Source: Burkholderiaceae bacterium
Lineage (GTDB): Bacteria; Pseudomonadota; Gammaproteobacteria; Burkholderiales; Burkholderiaceae
NCBI GenBank assembly: GCA_023253905.1
Contig: JALREG010000436.1
Location: 1 to 7,598 of the forward strand
Direction: 5' to 3'
Length of the DNA: 7,598 nucleotides
This document shows, piece after piece, positions 1 through 7,475 of this stretch. A program made the position numbers and the translations under genes. The number at the start of each line of letters is the position of its first letter. The first letter of the stretch is position 1. The notes beneath the pieces are model-generated. The model was given only the letters and a program-made list of their open reading frames with translations. It had not been told where the DNA came from and did not search any database.

Positions 1-159
1 AAGGTGTCGACCAACGCTCAGCTGATTCCCATTCGTCAGCTGGAGTTGTTCAAGGACCGCACCAGGATCGAGTCCGATGAGCGCATGCCCGCGGCCGACA
101 AGAAGGCCAAGCTTGCCGATATCGACGCACAGCTGGCGGCACTCGCAGCGCAGAAGTGA
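1..159 (+). CDS. phnD: Phosphonate ABC transporter periplasmic binding protein, C-terminal end (partial)
   Basis: Frame 1 is open from the left edge to a TGA at 157-159 and gives the last 52 residues of a protein. It begins [20 protein letters not shown] and ends in an Ala/Lys-rich, probably helical tail ([13 protein letters not shown]). This resembles the C-terminus of PhnD-type binding proteins from proteobacterial phosphonate importers, and the next gene is the matching permease, phnE, 25 nt downstream. The known role of the family is to capture phosphonates in the periplasm and deliver them to PhnE/PhnC. The start, signal peptide and ligand pocket lie outside the window, so substrate preference cannot be judged. 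The call rests on the short tail plus the usual phnD-phnE gene order; another solute-binding protein is possible but less likely. Confidence 0.75.
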   Translation, partial: KVSTNAQLIPIRQLELFKDRTRIESDERMPAADKKAKLADIDAQLAALAAQK

Positions 160-184
160 CCCGACTGGCGGGCCGCTTTCGATC

Positions 185-982
185 ATGACAGACCGCGCAT
201 CGCTCGACCGCATTCCGCTCAAGCCCCCCACTTCCGGGCTGCTCACCCAGCTCGGCTGGGGACTTTTCCTGATGCTTCTGATCTGGTCATGGCAAGGGGC
301 GGAGATTCGCCCGATGGCGCTGATCGAAGATTCGGCGAACATGGCGGTGTTCAGCCGGGAGTTCTTCCCGCCGGACTTCTATGAGTGGCCGATCTATTTG
401 CAGGAAATGATCATCACGTTGCATATCGCTGTTTGGGGAACCTTCCTTGCCGTGGTGTGTGCGGTACCGTTAGGCCTTTTGTGCGCCGAGAATATCTCGC
501 CGGTTTGGATCTATCAGCCGGTTCGCCGGCTGATGGATGCTGCACGCGCCATCAACGAGATGGTGTTTGCGATGCTCTTCATTGTCGCGGTCGGTCTTGG
601 CCCGTTTGCTGGTGTGCTGGCGTTGTGGGTGCATACCACCGGAGTGTTAGCCAAACTGTTCGCTGAAGCGGTGGAGGCGATCGACCCGCGCCCAGTGGAA
701 GGGATTCGGTCGACCGGCGCGAATTCGCTCGAAGGAATTCTGTACGGCGTGATTCCACAGGTGTTGCCGCACTGGGTGTCCTACTCGCTTTACCGCTTTG
801 AGTCGAATGTTCGCTCGGCATCGGTGGTTGGCATGGTAGGTGCTGGCGGAATCGGGGTCGTGCTGCATGAGGCGATTCGCGGATTCGAATACGCGCAGAC
901 CTCTGCCATTCTCCTGATCATCATTGTCTCGGTAACCCTGATCGATCTTGCTTCGGCGAGCGTTCGGCGCTGGGCGGTTTGA
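185..982 (+). CDS. phnE: Phosphonate ABC transporter permease PhnE
   Basis: This 265-residue inner-membrane protein is the channel subunit of a phosphonate importer. A cytoplasmic N-terminus is followed by a first membrane segment near residues 20-36, a periplasmic stretch (about 40-70), and then membrane segments in roughly 74-100, 124-150, 212-230 and 238-258. The EAA loop that docks on the ATPase PhnC is clear at about residues 160-195 ([20 protein letters not shown], then IPQVLP). The region [16 protein letters not shown] at 209-224 is typical of PhnE/MetI-type permeases. The frame is open upstream to an ATG at 77, but that would overlap phnD by 83 nt with an Arg/Pro-rich, non-homologous extension. 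ATG 185, preceded by a weak GGCGGG at 167-172, is the better start. Only one permease is seen, so it probably works as a homodimer. It is 25 nt after phnD and 46 nt before phnA, consistent with one operon. Confidence 0.93.
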   Translation: MTDRASLDRIPLKPPTSGLLTQLGWGLFLMLLIWSWQGAEIRPMALIEDSANMAVFSREFFPPDFYEWPIYLQEMIITLHIAVWGTFLAVVCAVPLGLLCAENISPVWIYQPVRRLMDAARAINEMVFAMLFIVAVGLGPFAGVLALWVHTTGVLAKLFAEAVEAIDPRPVEGIRSTGANSLEGILYGVIPQVLPHWVSYSLYRFESNVRSASVVGMVGAGGIGVVLHEAIRGFEYAQTSAILLIIIVSVTLIDLASASVRRWAV

Positions 983-1028
983 CGTACACCCGGCATAGGC
1001 AAAAACTTTGGGCGGCACACTTCACAAC

Positions 1029-2273
1029 ATGTCGATCGAACTGAACGGAATCCGATATCGCTGGCCCGATCGGCCGGTCGTTGTGGTCTGTATCGACGGC
1101 GGTGACCCCGCCTATATCGACCAGGCGCGCCGTGACGGCATCATTCCCAACATCAGCCGCTTTATCGATGACGGGTTTTACGAGGTCGCAGACGGCACGG
1201 TGCCGAGCTTCACTTGTCCCAACAACATGTCGCTCATCACCGGCGCGCCCGCGTCGGTCCACGGAATTTCTGGAAACTTTTATCTCAACGAGCATGACGA
1301 AGCGGTGGTGATGACGGGGCCTGAGCTCCTTAGGAGCCGAACGATTCTCGCGACCTTTGCCGACGCTGGGGCGAAGGTGGTGTCGATCACCGCGAAGGAC
1401 AAGCTTCGGAGACAGCTCGGCAAGGACCTTGACGTCGCCCGCGGCAACATCAGCTTTTCTTCCGAGCTGGCAGACCGCTGCACGCTGGAGGAAAACGGGA
1501 TAGACAGGGTTCTGGACCTGGTGGGCATGGCGCAGCCCGATATGTATTCCATGGATCTGTCAGTCTTCGTGCTCGAGGCCGGCGTCAGATTGATGCAGCA
1601 GAGGCGTCCTGACCTCATGTATCTTTCCCTCACCGACTACATTCAGCACAAGCATGCGCCAGGCGACCCAGTCGCTAACGAGTTCTATCGACGCATCGAC
1701 GATGCGTTTGGACGGCTTGCAGACCAGGGGGTGACCCTCGCTCTCACCGCTGATCACGGCATGAACGATAAGTCGCGCGCCGACGGCAGTCCAAATGTCG
1801 TCTTCCTTCAGGATGTGCTTGATCGCGCGTTCGGCGTTGGGGCCACCCGCGTGATCTGCCCTATCACCGATGCGTTTGTTCGGCATCATGGCGCGCTCGG
1901 TGGATTCGTACGCGTATGGATCCGGTCGGAGGCGGTATCGGCGCAGTCTGTGATGGATGTGGCTGCCGCGATCCCAGGCGTCGAAATGGCGCTTTCCCGA
2001 GCACAGGCTTGTGCCCGGTTTGAGTTGCCCACAGACCGTGAGGCGGACGTCGTCGTGGTTGGCGACGCCGGTACGGTACTTGGCGCAAGCGTTACCGATC
2101 ACGATCTGTCGCAGCTGGCTGATGCGAGGCTCCGCAGCCATGGTGCAGTGGCCGAAGCTCGGGTCCCGTTCATTCTGAGCCGTCCGCTCAACCGGGAATA
2201 TCTTGAGCGCGCTGCCCGCGGTTCGCTCAAGAGCCACGCGATTTTTGATTTCGCAATCAACGGGACGGCGTGA
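1029..2273 (+). CDS. phnA: Phosphonoacetate hydrolase PhnA
   Basis: This is a cytoplasmic zinc enzyme of the alkaline phosphatase superfamily that splits phosphonoacetate into acetate and phosphate. The 414-residue length and the whole sequence fit the Pseudomonas fluorescens 23F/Sinorhizobium PhnA family. The expected two-metal site is complete: Asp23 (in CIDGGD), nucleophile Thr62 (in VPSFTCPNN), Asp203 and His207 (in TDYIQHKHAPG), Asp242-His243 (in TADHGMN) and His371 (in RSHG). Other family segments include SLITGAPASVHGISGNF (68-84) and TAKDKLR (121-127). A TTG at 1008 would add seven residues (MGGTLHN), but nothing like a ribosome site precedes it, so ATG 1029 is preferred. No phosphonoacetaldehyde dehydrogenase (phnY) lies beside it, so its phosphonoacetate must come from a gene outside the window or directly from uptake. 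It is not the unrelated E. coli protein that shares the name PhnA. Confidence 0.95.
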   Translation: MSIELNGIRYRWPDRPVVVVCIDGGDPAYIDQARRDGIIPNISRFIDDGFYEVADGTVPSFTCPNNMSLITGAPASVHGISGNFYLNEHDEAVVMTGPELLRSRTILATFADAGAKVVSITAKDKLRRQLGKDLDVARGNISFSSELADRCTLEENGIDRVLDLVGMAQPDMYSMDLSVFVLEAGVRLMQQRRPDLMYLSLTDYIQHKHAPGDPVANEFYRRIDDAFGRLADQGVTLALTADHGMNDKSRADGSPNVVFLQDVLDRAFGVGATRVICPITDAFVRHHGALGGFVRVWIRSEAVSAQSVMDVAAAIPGVEMALSRAQACARFELPTDREADVVVVGDAGTVLGASVTDHDLSQLADARLRSHGAVAEARVPFILSRPLNREYLERAARGSLKSHAIFDFAINGTA

Positions 2274-2275
2274 TC

Positions 2276-3373
2276 ATGTCGATTCCCGCCGCCGCGCGCT
2301 TGGCGAGCTACAGGGCGCCCAACGCCGAGTTCGAAATCGCTTCTTATCCGCTTCGGCCAGTTGCGGCTGGGGAGGCGTTGGTTAGGGTGAGCATGTCAAC
2401 GATATGCCGCTCCGATATTCACTCTTACGAGGGGCACCGCCCTAGCCCCTGTCCGGCGCTGCCCGGGCATGAAATCGTAGGCGCGATCGCCGCGCTCGGG
2501 GAGGGCTTGACCCACGACATGCGGGGCGAGCCGCTTAAGCCAGGCGATCGCGTGACCTGGAGCGAGTACTTCATCCCCGCCGATGACTATTTTTCCGAAG
2601 TGCTCGACATGCCTCAAAAAGCGCGCGGCATTGAAAAATACGGTCACATGGCGGCCACGACTCCGCCGCACCTCCATGGCGGCTTTGCCGAATACTGCTA
2701 CATCCTGCCGAAGTCCTGGATCCTGCGCCTACCGGATGATCTGAGCGACGCCGAGGCTGCACCGCTCAACTGCGGGGTTGCCACGATGGTAGCGGTGACC
2801 GAGGCGGCGGACATCCGACTCGGCAGCACCGTGGTGATTCAGGGGCTGGGCCTGCTCGGACTCTACGGCGCAGCGCTCGCAAAATCCCGCGGCGCGCGGT
2901 TCGTGGTCGGACTCGACGCGCACCCGGGGCGACGCGAACTTGCAGGGCGCTTCGGCGTAGATCTCGCACTGGACGCAGCAACCGAAACAGCGGCGCTCCA
3001 GGCTGCGATTGCCGCACACTGCCTTCCCGCCGGTCCTGATGCGGTGATTGAGGTGTGCGGCGCTCCGGAAGCGGTGGCGGTCGGTCTCGATCTGGTACGC
3101 ACCGGTGGCACTTTTGTTCTCGCCGGGATGGTCAGTCCCGGTGCGATGATCACCGTAGACGCTAATAAAATCGTTCGAAAGATGCTGTCGATCCGGGGGG
3201 TGCATAACTATCATCCGCGGCATCTGATTGAGGCCCTTGATTTTGTAGTCTCCAACCGCTCGCGCTTCCCGTTTTCTGAACTGGTCGACGCGCGCTACCC
3301 CCTGGAGCAGGCGACCCGAGCGATGCGTGATGCGGCATCGCGTCGTGTCCTGCGCGCGGCGATCGTTCCCTGA
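2276..3373 (+). CDS. Zinc-type alcohol dehydrogenase of phosphonate operons (structural zinc site lost)
   Basis: A 365-residue medium-chain dehydrogenase/reductase that best fits the clade described as phosphonate-catabolism-associated alcohol dehydrogenase (TIGR03366 type); its substrate has not been settled to my knowledge. The catalytic domain (about 1-150) carries the expected catalytic zinc ligands Cys44 (STICRSDIH), His65 with Glu66 (PGHE) and Cys166 (LNCGVATMV). A Rossmann fold follows with GLGLLG at 190-195, and Asp214 ends the second strand, favouring NAD(H) over NADP(H). In the lobe at 100-124 the four cysteines usual for the structural zinc are replaced by Ala102, Tyr105, Glu108 and Ala116 with spacing kept. 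ATG 2276 lies 2 nt after the phnA stop, with GGGACGG at 2262-2268 suitably placed. A GTG at 2270 overlaps that stop (GTGA) and would add two residues, but the ribosome site is too close to it. A role on an alcohol or aldehyde phosphonate such as 2-hydroxyethylphosphonate or phosphonoacetaldehyde is inference. Confidence 0.88.
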   Translation: MSIPAAARLASYRAPNAEFEIASYPLRPVAAGEALVRVSMSTICRSDIHSYEGHRPSPCPALPGHEIVGAIAALGEGLTHDMRGEPLKPGDRVTWSEYFIPADDYFSEVLDMPQKARGIEKYGHMAATTPPHLHGGFAEYCYILPKSWILRLPDDLSDAEAAPLNCGVATMVAVTEAADIRLGSTVVIQGLGLLGLYGAALAKSRGARFVVGLDAHPGRRELAGRFGVDLALDAATETAALQAAIAAHCLPAGPDAVIEVCGAPEAVAVGLDLVRTGGTFVLAGMVSPGAMITVDANKIVRKMLSIRGVHNYHPRHLIEALDFVVSNRSRFPFSELVDARYPLEQATRAMRDAASRRVLRAAIVP

Positions 3374-3388
3374 GCGCTGAGTCGCGCT

Positions 3389-4498
3389 ATGCAGCCTATT
3401 CTTCTCACGCCAGGCCCGCTCACCACCAGCGAGCGTACGCGAAGCGCAATGCTGTCCGACTGGGGCTCCTGGGACGGTGAATTCAATCGCCTCACTGCTT
3501 CGGTCTGTGGAGACCTGCTTGCGATTGCCGGTGGCGATCGGACCCATGCCTGCGTCCCGCTTCAGGGAAGCGGGACCTTTGCGGTGGAGGCGGCGCTCGG
3601 CACCTTTGTCCCGCGAAGCGGTAAGGTTCTGGTTCCGAGCAATGGCGCCTACGCGGACCGAATCATTCGGATCCTTCAGGTTCTGGGGCGTGAAGCCCGC
3701 ATCATCGAGCATCGCGAAGATGAGCCGCTTGATGCGAGCAGGGTGGCCGCTGCACTGGCCTCGGACCCTGCCATCACCCATGTTGCACTGGTGCACTGTG
3801 AGACAGGAACCGGTGTGCTCAATCCGCTGGATGAGGTGGCGCGGGCGGTGGCCCGTTATGGCCGTACGCTCGTTGTCGATGCGATGAGTTCCTTTGCAGC
3901 GGTGGCCATTGACGTGTCGACAACGCCGATTGATGTGCTGATTGCAGCCTCAGGCAAGTGCCTGGAGGGCGTACCGGGCATGGGCTTTGTCATTGCAAGC
4001 AAAGCCAACCTGTCGGCAGCCTCTGGAAACAGTCACTCACTTGCGCTCGATCTCCATGATCAATGGGGTTACATGCAGCGTACTGGTCAGTGGCGGTATA
4101 CGCCGCCCACGCATGTCGTTGCTGCGCTTCGAAGCGCGATCGACCAGTTCGTGGAAGAGGGCGGTCAGCCCGCGCGGGGCACGCGGTACCGGATGCAGTG
4201 CGGGGAGCTGGTCAGTGGAATGCGCCAGCTCGGATTTAGGACGTTGCTCGCCGACGATGTTCAGTCACCTATCATCGTGACCTTCCTCGCGCCGGATCAT
4301 CCGGCATACAGCTTTCCGGAGCTTTATCGGCGGGTGCGCGACTCCGGCTTCATCCTCTATCCCGGAAAGCTCACGAGAATCGAGACTTTCAGAATCGGGT
4401 GTATCGGCGCCATCACCGTCCAGGACATCGCGCGTGCAGTCGGGGCGGTCGGCGACGCACTGAACGCGATGGGGATCCGCCTTGGGGCCACCTCATGA
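3389..4498 (+). CDS. phnW: 2-aminoethylphosphonate:pyruvate aminotransferase PhnW
   Basis: A PLP-dependent class V (fold type I) aminotransferase of 369 residues, the usual family length. It transfers the amino group of 2-aminoethylphosphonate to pyruvate, giving phosphonoacetaldehyde and alanine in the cytoplasm. Family marks in order are the opening [14 protein letters not shown] (5-18), [13 protein letters not shown] (23-35), the phosphate-cup loop [11 protein letters not shown] (58-68), [12 protein letters not shown] (135-146), Asp164 in VDAMSSF for the pyridine nitrogen, the Schiff-base Lys190 in [14 protein letters not shown], and Arg335 in FRIGCIGAI, placed to bind the carboxylate of the amino acid or keto acid. 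The gene starts 15 nt after the dehydrogenase stop without an obvious ribosome site, which suggests translational coupling, and its TGA overlaps the next ATG. Its product would need PhnY to reach PhnA, or PhnX for direct cleavage; neither is visible here. Confidence 0.95.
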   Translation: MQPILLTPGPLTTSERTRSAMLSDWGSWDGEFNRLTASVCGDLLAIAGGDRTHACVPLQGSGTFAVEAALGTFVPRSGKVLVPSNGAYADRIIRILQVLGREARIIEHREDEPLDASRVAAALASDPAITHVALVHCETGTGVLNPLDEVARAVARYGRTLVVDAMSSFAAVAIDVSTTPIDVLIAASGKCLEGVPGMGFVIASKANLSAASGNSHSLALDLHDQWGYMQRTGQWRYTPPTHVVAALRSAIDQFVEEGGQPARGTRYRMQCGELVSGMRQLGFRTLLADDVQSPIIVTFLAPDHPAYSFPELYRRVRDSGFILYPGKLTRIETFRIGCIGAITVQDIARAVGAVGDALNAMGIRLGATS

Positions 4499-5055
4499 AG
4501 TTGTCTCACGATCAGTTCGTCGAAGAGCTGACGGCGCTCTTCGCGTTTCGCGCAGCTAAGCGCTATGGGCTCGCGTCCATCAATCAGCGCGCTCATGCTT
4601 TGCAGGCGGCGTATCTCGCGCTCACGGCAGGTCTGAGTGAGTCGATGGTCGTGGCTGCGCTCCTCCACGACATCGGCCATATGGTCCACAGCCTCGGAGA
4701 GCACCCCGCGTCCCAGGGTGTTGATGATCACCACGAGATCCTCGGCGCAGATTGGCTCGAGCCCTGGTTTGGTCAGGAGGTGACCGAGCCGATCCGGTTA
4801 CACGTACAGGCCAAGCGATACCTCTGCTCAGTCGAGCCTGGGTATTTTGAAAGCTTGTCGTCGGATTCGGTGGAGAGTCTTGCATTACAGGGCGGGCGTA
4901 TGTCCGATACCGAAGTGGCCGCGTTTCGAATGACGCCAGGGTGGAAAGATGCGGTCGCGCTTCGGCGTATCGATGAGCAGGCCAAGGACCCGTCGATGAG
5001 CACACCTGGCTTTCAGGACTTTGTCGCATCGATTCGCGCCTGTATCCGGCGCTAG
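4495..5055 (+). CDS. PhnZ-like HD-domain diiron oxygenase of phosphonate operons
   Basis: A 186-residue cytoplasmic HD-domain protein of the class found in phosphonate degradation operons (TIGR03276 type, which includes PhnZ). PhnZ uses a mixed-valent diiron site and O2 to cleave (R)-2-amino-1-hydroxyethylphosphonate to glycine and phosphate. All expected iron ligands are present at nearly the PhnZ numbering: His34 (RAHALQ), His58-Asp59 (LLHDIGH), His80 (DDHHEILGA), His103 ([10 protein letters not shown]) and Asp160 ([10 protein letters not shown]). Tyr24, which caps one iron in PhnZ, is also there, but the partner position three residues on, Glu27 in PhnZ, is Ala27. The start is ATG 4495, overlapping the phnW stop as ATGA, with GGGG at 4484-4487. 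A longer frame open to 4399 lies inside phnW and adds an Arg-rich, non-homologous leader. No Fe/2-oxoglutarate hydroxylase (PhnY*/TmpA type) is adjacent, so the natural substrate is uncertain. A nucleotide phosphohydrolase role, the default reading of HD proteins, is less likely in this setting. Confidence 0.9.
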   Translation: MKLSHDQFVEELTALFAFRAAKRYGLASINQRAHALQAAYLALTAGLSESMVVAALLHDIGHMVHSLGEHPASQGVDDHHEILGADWLEPWFGQEVTEPIRLHVQAKRYLCSVEPGYFESLSSDSVESLALQGGRMSDTEVAAFRMTPGWKDAVALRRIDEQAKDPSMSTPGFQDFVASIRACIRR

Positions 5056-5122
5056 TGACCTGGGTGTCATCGAATCGTTGTAATCGGGATTGAAGATGGG
5101 TTCTCCCGAACTGTGACGAGAC

Positions 5123-5127
5123 GAGGT
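5123..5127 (+). promoter_or_regulatory. Ribosome binding site of phoD
   Basis: GAGGT ends 7 nt before ATG 5135 and is the clearest Shine-Dalgarno match in the window. It fixes the phoD start, which is also supported by the signal peptide beginning right after it. The 79-nt spacer it belongs to (5056-5134) is the longest gap between intact genes here and the likeliest place for a separate phoD promoter, although no convincing -35/-10 pair could be picked out. Confidence 0.6.
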
Positions 5128-5134
5128 CAATGCC

Positions 5135-6871
5135 ATGAATCATGTCGCAACGAAAAATAGTCGCCGTGAATTTCTGATCAAGGTCGCCTCGGTCACTGCG
5201 ACCGTGGCTGCCGGAGGTAGCCTGTCGGGTTGTGCGTCGGACAGCGGATGGGTGCCGCAGTTCGAATACGGCGTGGCAAGCGGTGATCCGCTTGCGACCG
5301 CGGTCATACTCTGGACCCACGCGCGGCCTTCTGATCTATCGCTGGTGCCGGTACCACTCACCTGGGAAGTGGCAACCGACGCGGGCTTTCAATCGATTGT
5401 TGCCTCGGGCAAGGTCTCCGCTGAGCCTGAAACCGGGTACACCGCCAAGGTGGACGCAACCGGGTTGCGCGCTGGCACCGAATACTGGTATCGCTTCCGA
5501 CAAGACACTTTCCGTTCGCCTGTCGGGCGGACGCGAACGCTGCCTGAGGCTGGGGTGGCCCAGGTAAAGCTTGCCGTGTTCTCGTGCTCCAATTATCCGG
5601 CCGGTCGCTTTCACGCCTATTCGGATGCCGCCGCGCGCGGGGCGCAAGTCGCCCTGCATCTGGGCGATTACATTTACGAGTATGCGTCCAACGGTTATGC
5701 CTCGGCGCAGGCCGCCACACTCGGTCGGCAGTCAGATCCCGTCAATGAACTGCTGACGCTCGAGGATTACCGAAAGCGTCACGCGCAGTACAAGTCGGAT
5801 CCCGATTCGAAGGTCATGCACGCGGCGATGCCGATGATTGCGGTCTGGGATGACCACGAGACTGCCAATGATGCGTGGCGCGATGGCGCCGAGAACCACG
5901 ATCCGGCCCGCGAGGGCACCTGGCAGGCCCGCAGGGCGGCTGCGCTCCAGGCCTACCATGAGTGGATGCCGATCCGCACAGGGTCCTCAAAGGAGGTCAT
6001 CTATCGCAGCTTCGATTTCGGTGACCTCGCTTCGCTCCATATGCTGGATACGCGCCTGATCGGTCGCGACAAACAGGTTGGGTTCACCGAACTGCTCAAT
6101 CCAGCCACGCAAGTCGCCGCGCAACAGACCCTGGCGTCGGCTACCCGCCAGATGCTGGGTGGTACGCAGTCCACCTGGCTCCAGGGGCGGCTCGCAGCCT
6201 CACCCGGGAAATGGCAGATCCTCGGGCAGCAGGTGCTGATGGCTCGGATGGAATTCCCGGTGAGTGTGCTTCAGGCGCTCAACCCGACCGATACCTCTGC
6301 GGCGGCGCAGGCTGCAGGGCAGGCCGCGATCAATGCTTATCTGACTGCGAAAGCCAAGCGGGCAGCCAATCAACCGCTCACGCAGCAGGAAACCGACCTG
6401 CTCGACACCACCAAGAACCCAAAACTCGGCTATAACCTTGACGCGTGGGATGGCTACCCGGTCGCGCGCGAAATCTTGCTGAATACCGCCGTGCAGGCCT
6501 TTGCAGGGCGGGACCGCAAGCTGGTGAGTCTTGCTGGCGACACGCACAACGCCTGGCACGCTCAGTTGACCGCTGCAGGGTTTCTTGCCGCACAGGGCGG
6601 GCTTGCAGCCAACACCGTGGTCGGGGTTGAACTGGCGACGCCGGGTGTCAGTTCGCCAGGGCTCGAGTCCTACCTCACGATTCCACCTGCACAAATCGCC
6701 CAGATCTTCCGCGGCGTTGTTGATGATCTTCGCTGGATGGACGCCTCGCAACGCGGCTATCTGCTGCTCACCGTCACCAAGGCCGAATTGCAGGCTGATT
6801 GGGTATTCGTGAGCGACATCACCAAGACAACGTTCACTGCGTCGATCGGCAATAGCGCGAAAATCGTGTGA
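5135..6871 (+). CDS. phoD: PhoD-family alkaline phosphatase/phosphodiesterase, Tat-exported, probable lipoprotein
   Basis: A 578-residue exported metallophosphatase that releases phosphate from organic mono- or diesters. The N-terminus has a twin-arginine signal, SRREFLIK (9-16), a hydrophobic stretch, and a lipobox LSGC with Cys33, so the mature protein may be lipid-anchored; Ala34 after the Cys does not give the inner-membrane Asp signal. The PhoD N-terminal beta domain begins at FEYGVASGDPLATAVILWTH (43-62). The catalytic domain shows VFSCSNYPAGRFHAY (148-162, with Cys151), LHLGDYIYEY (174-183, with Asp178), WDDHETANDAW (238-248) and LAGDTHNAW (466-474), the usual places of the Fe/Ca ligands in Bacillus PhoD. 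WDGYP at 438-442 is also typical. An Ala/Gln-rich, probably helical insert at about 376-430 is absent from the PhoD remnant downstream. It lies 79 nt after the phosphonate operon on the same strand and may be co-regulated with it by phosphate starvation; that is inference. Confidence 0.93.
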   Translation: MNHVATKNSRREFLIKVASVTATVAAGGSLSGCASDSGWVPQFEYGVASGDPLATAVILWTHARPSDLSLVPVPLTWEVATDAGFQSIVASGKVSAEPETGYTAKVDATGLRAGTEYWYRFRQDTFRSPVGRTRTLPEAGVAQVKLAVFSCSNYPAGRFHAYSDAAARGAQVALHLGDYIYEYASNGYASAQAATLGRQSDPVNELLTLEDYRKRHAQYKSDPDSKVMHAAMPMIAVWDDHETANDAWRDGAENHDPAREGTWQARRAAALQAYHEWMPIRTGSSKEVIYRSFDFGDLASLHMLDTRLIGRDKQVGFTELLNPATQVAAQQTLASATRQMLGGTQSTWLQGRLAASPGKWQILGQQVLMARMEFPVSVLQALNPTDTSAAAQAAGQAAINAYLTAKAKRAANQPLTQQETDLLDTTKNPKLGYNLDAWDGYPVAREILLNTAVQAFAGRDRKLVSLAGDTHNAWHAQLTAAGFLAAQGGLAANTVVGVELATPGVSSPGLESYLTIPPAQIAQIFRGVVDDLRWMDASQRGYLLLTVTKAELQADWVFVSDITKTTFTASIGNSAKIV

Positions 6872-6909
6872 CGGTGTCCAGCTCACCTGCCTCAGGCTAG
6901 CGGCCGGGG

Positions 6910-7461
6910 TCAGGCGGGCTGTACACCCGGCCTCTTGGCATCGACAACAAACCTGGCGCTGGTCTGGCATGCGCTCTTTGGGTCGGTTGGGTCATCCACC
7001 GTGACCAGGTCGGCACGGGCCAGGGTGCTGTCGATCGTGATCTCGATGTACCCCCTGCGGTCCGACCGCGCATAGCGGATATGAGGGTTGGCGGCGCGGC
7101 TCGCGTCCACCCTTGACTGTGGCGGTCCGAGACTGCTGATCGATGTGCAGCAGAACTCGCTAGCCACGACAGGTGTCGCGGGGTCTTCGAAATCAAGCCG
7201 CAGGTCGGCCGCCACATGGGTATGAATATCGCCCCCCAAGACCAGAGGGCCGGGACGTCCTGTAAGTGACTCGAGCAGACGCCTGCGTGCGGCTGGATAG
7301 CCGTCCCAGCCGTCAGTCCAGTGGCGCTCTGAACCCGGGGGGCCAGAGGCCGCTTTCGCCATCAGGTTGCTCTGAGCAATCAGGTTCCAGTGATGGTGTG
7401 AGGCCAGCCCTGCTGCCAGCCAGTGCTCCTGTCGCTCGCCGAGCAGCGATCGGTTTGGGTC
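6910..7461 (-). pseudogene. C-terminal remnant of a second PhoD-like phosphatase
   Basis: On the minus strand a frame bounded by TGA at 7462-7464 runs to TGA at 6910-6912 and encodes 183 residues. It reads as the C-terminal third of a PhoD-like phosphatase: RSLLGERQEHWLAAGLA, WNLIAQSNLMA, WTDGWDGYPAARRRLLESL, VLGGDIHTHVAADL with the Asp/His metal ligands, then ASEFCCTSISS and YARSDRRGYIEI. Family likeness already holds before the first ATG at 7360-7362, so that Met is internal and not a true start. The N-terminal domain and the first half of the metal site are missing; the three minus-strand frames from 7461 to 7598 show stops or no PhoD-like sequence. It lacks the helical insert of the complete phoD and so belongs to another subtype rather than being a recent duplicate. 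It converges on phoD with a 38-nt gap that has no clear terminator hairpin. It is most likely a decayed gene; a sequencing or assembly break at about 7461 is the alternative. Confidence 0.72.
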
Positions 7462-7475
7462 TCAGCTTTGCCGAG

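Noticed and set aside
2729..3796. Long 355-codon minus-strand open frame across the dehydrogenase and phnW
   Set aside because: It is antisense to two well-supported genes, rich in Arg/His/Gly without any family motif, and explained by high GC on the opposite strand.
3794..3814. HCETGTG in PhnW as a possible active-site change from the HxETTTG form
   Set aside because: As I recall, Pseudomonas-type PhnW proteins also have Gly after ETx at this place, so it looks like normal family variation.
4399..4494. N-terminal extension of the HD gene reaching into phnW
   Set aside because: The extra 32 residues are Arg-rich out-of-frame phnW sequence, while ATG 4495 gives the same length and ligand numbering as PhnZ.
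5064..5084. Possible Pho box (TGTCAT followed by TTGTAAT) upstream of phoD
   Set aside because: The two half-sites are 14 nt apart rather than the 11-nt period of PhoB sites, and the second half matches poorly.
5106..5117. Short inverted repeat around TCCC (GTTC/GAAC) before phoD
   Set aside because: Only a 4-bp stem with no extension, too short to call an operator or terminator.
6200..6970. 256-codon minus-strand open frame overlapping phoD
   Set aside because: It is a shadow of phoD with no recognisable domain, and it overlaps the remnant in another frame.
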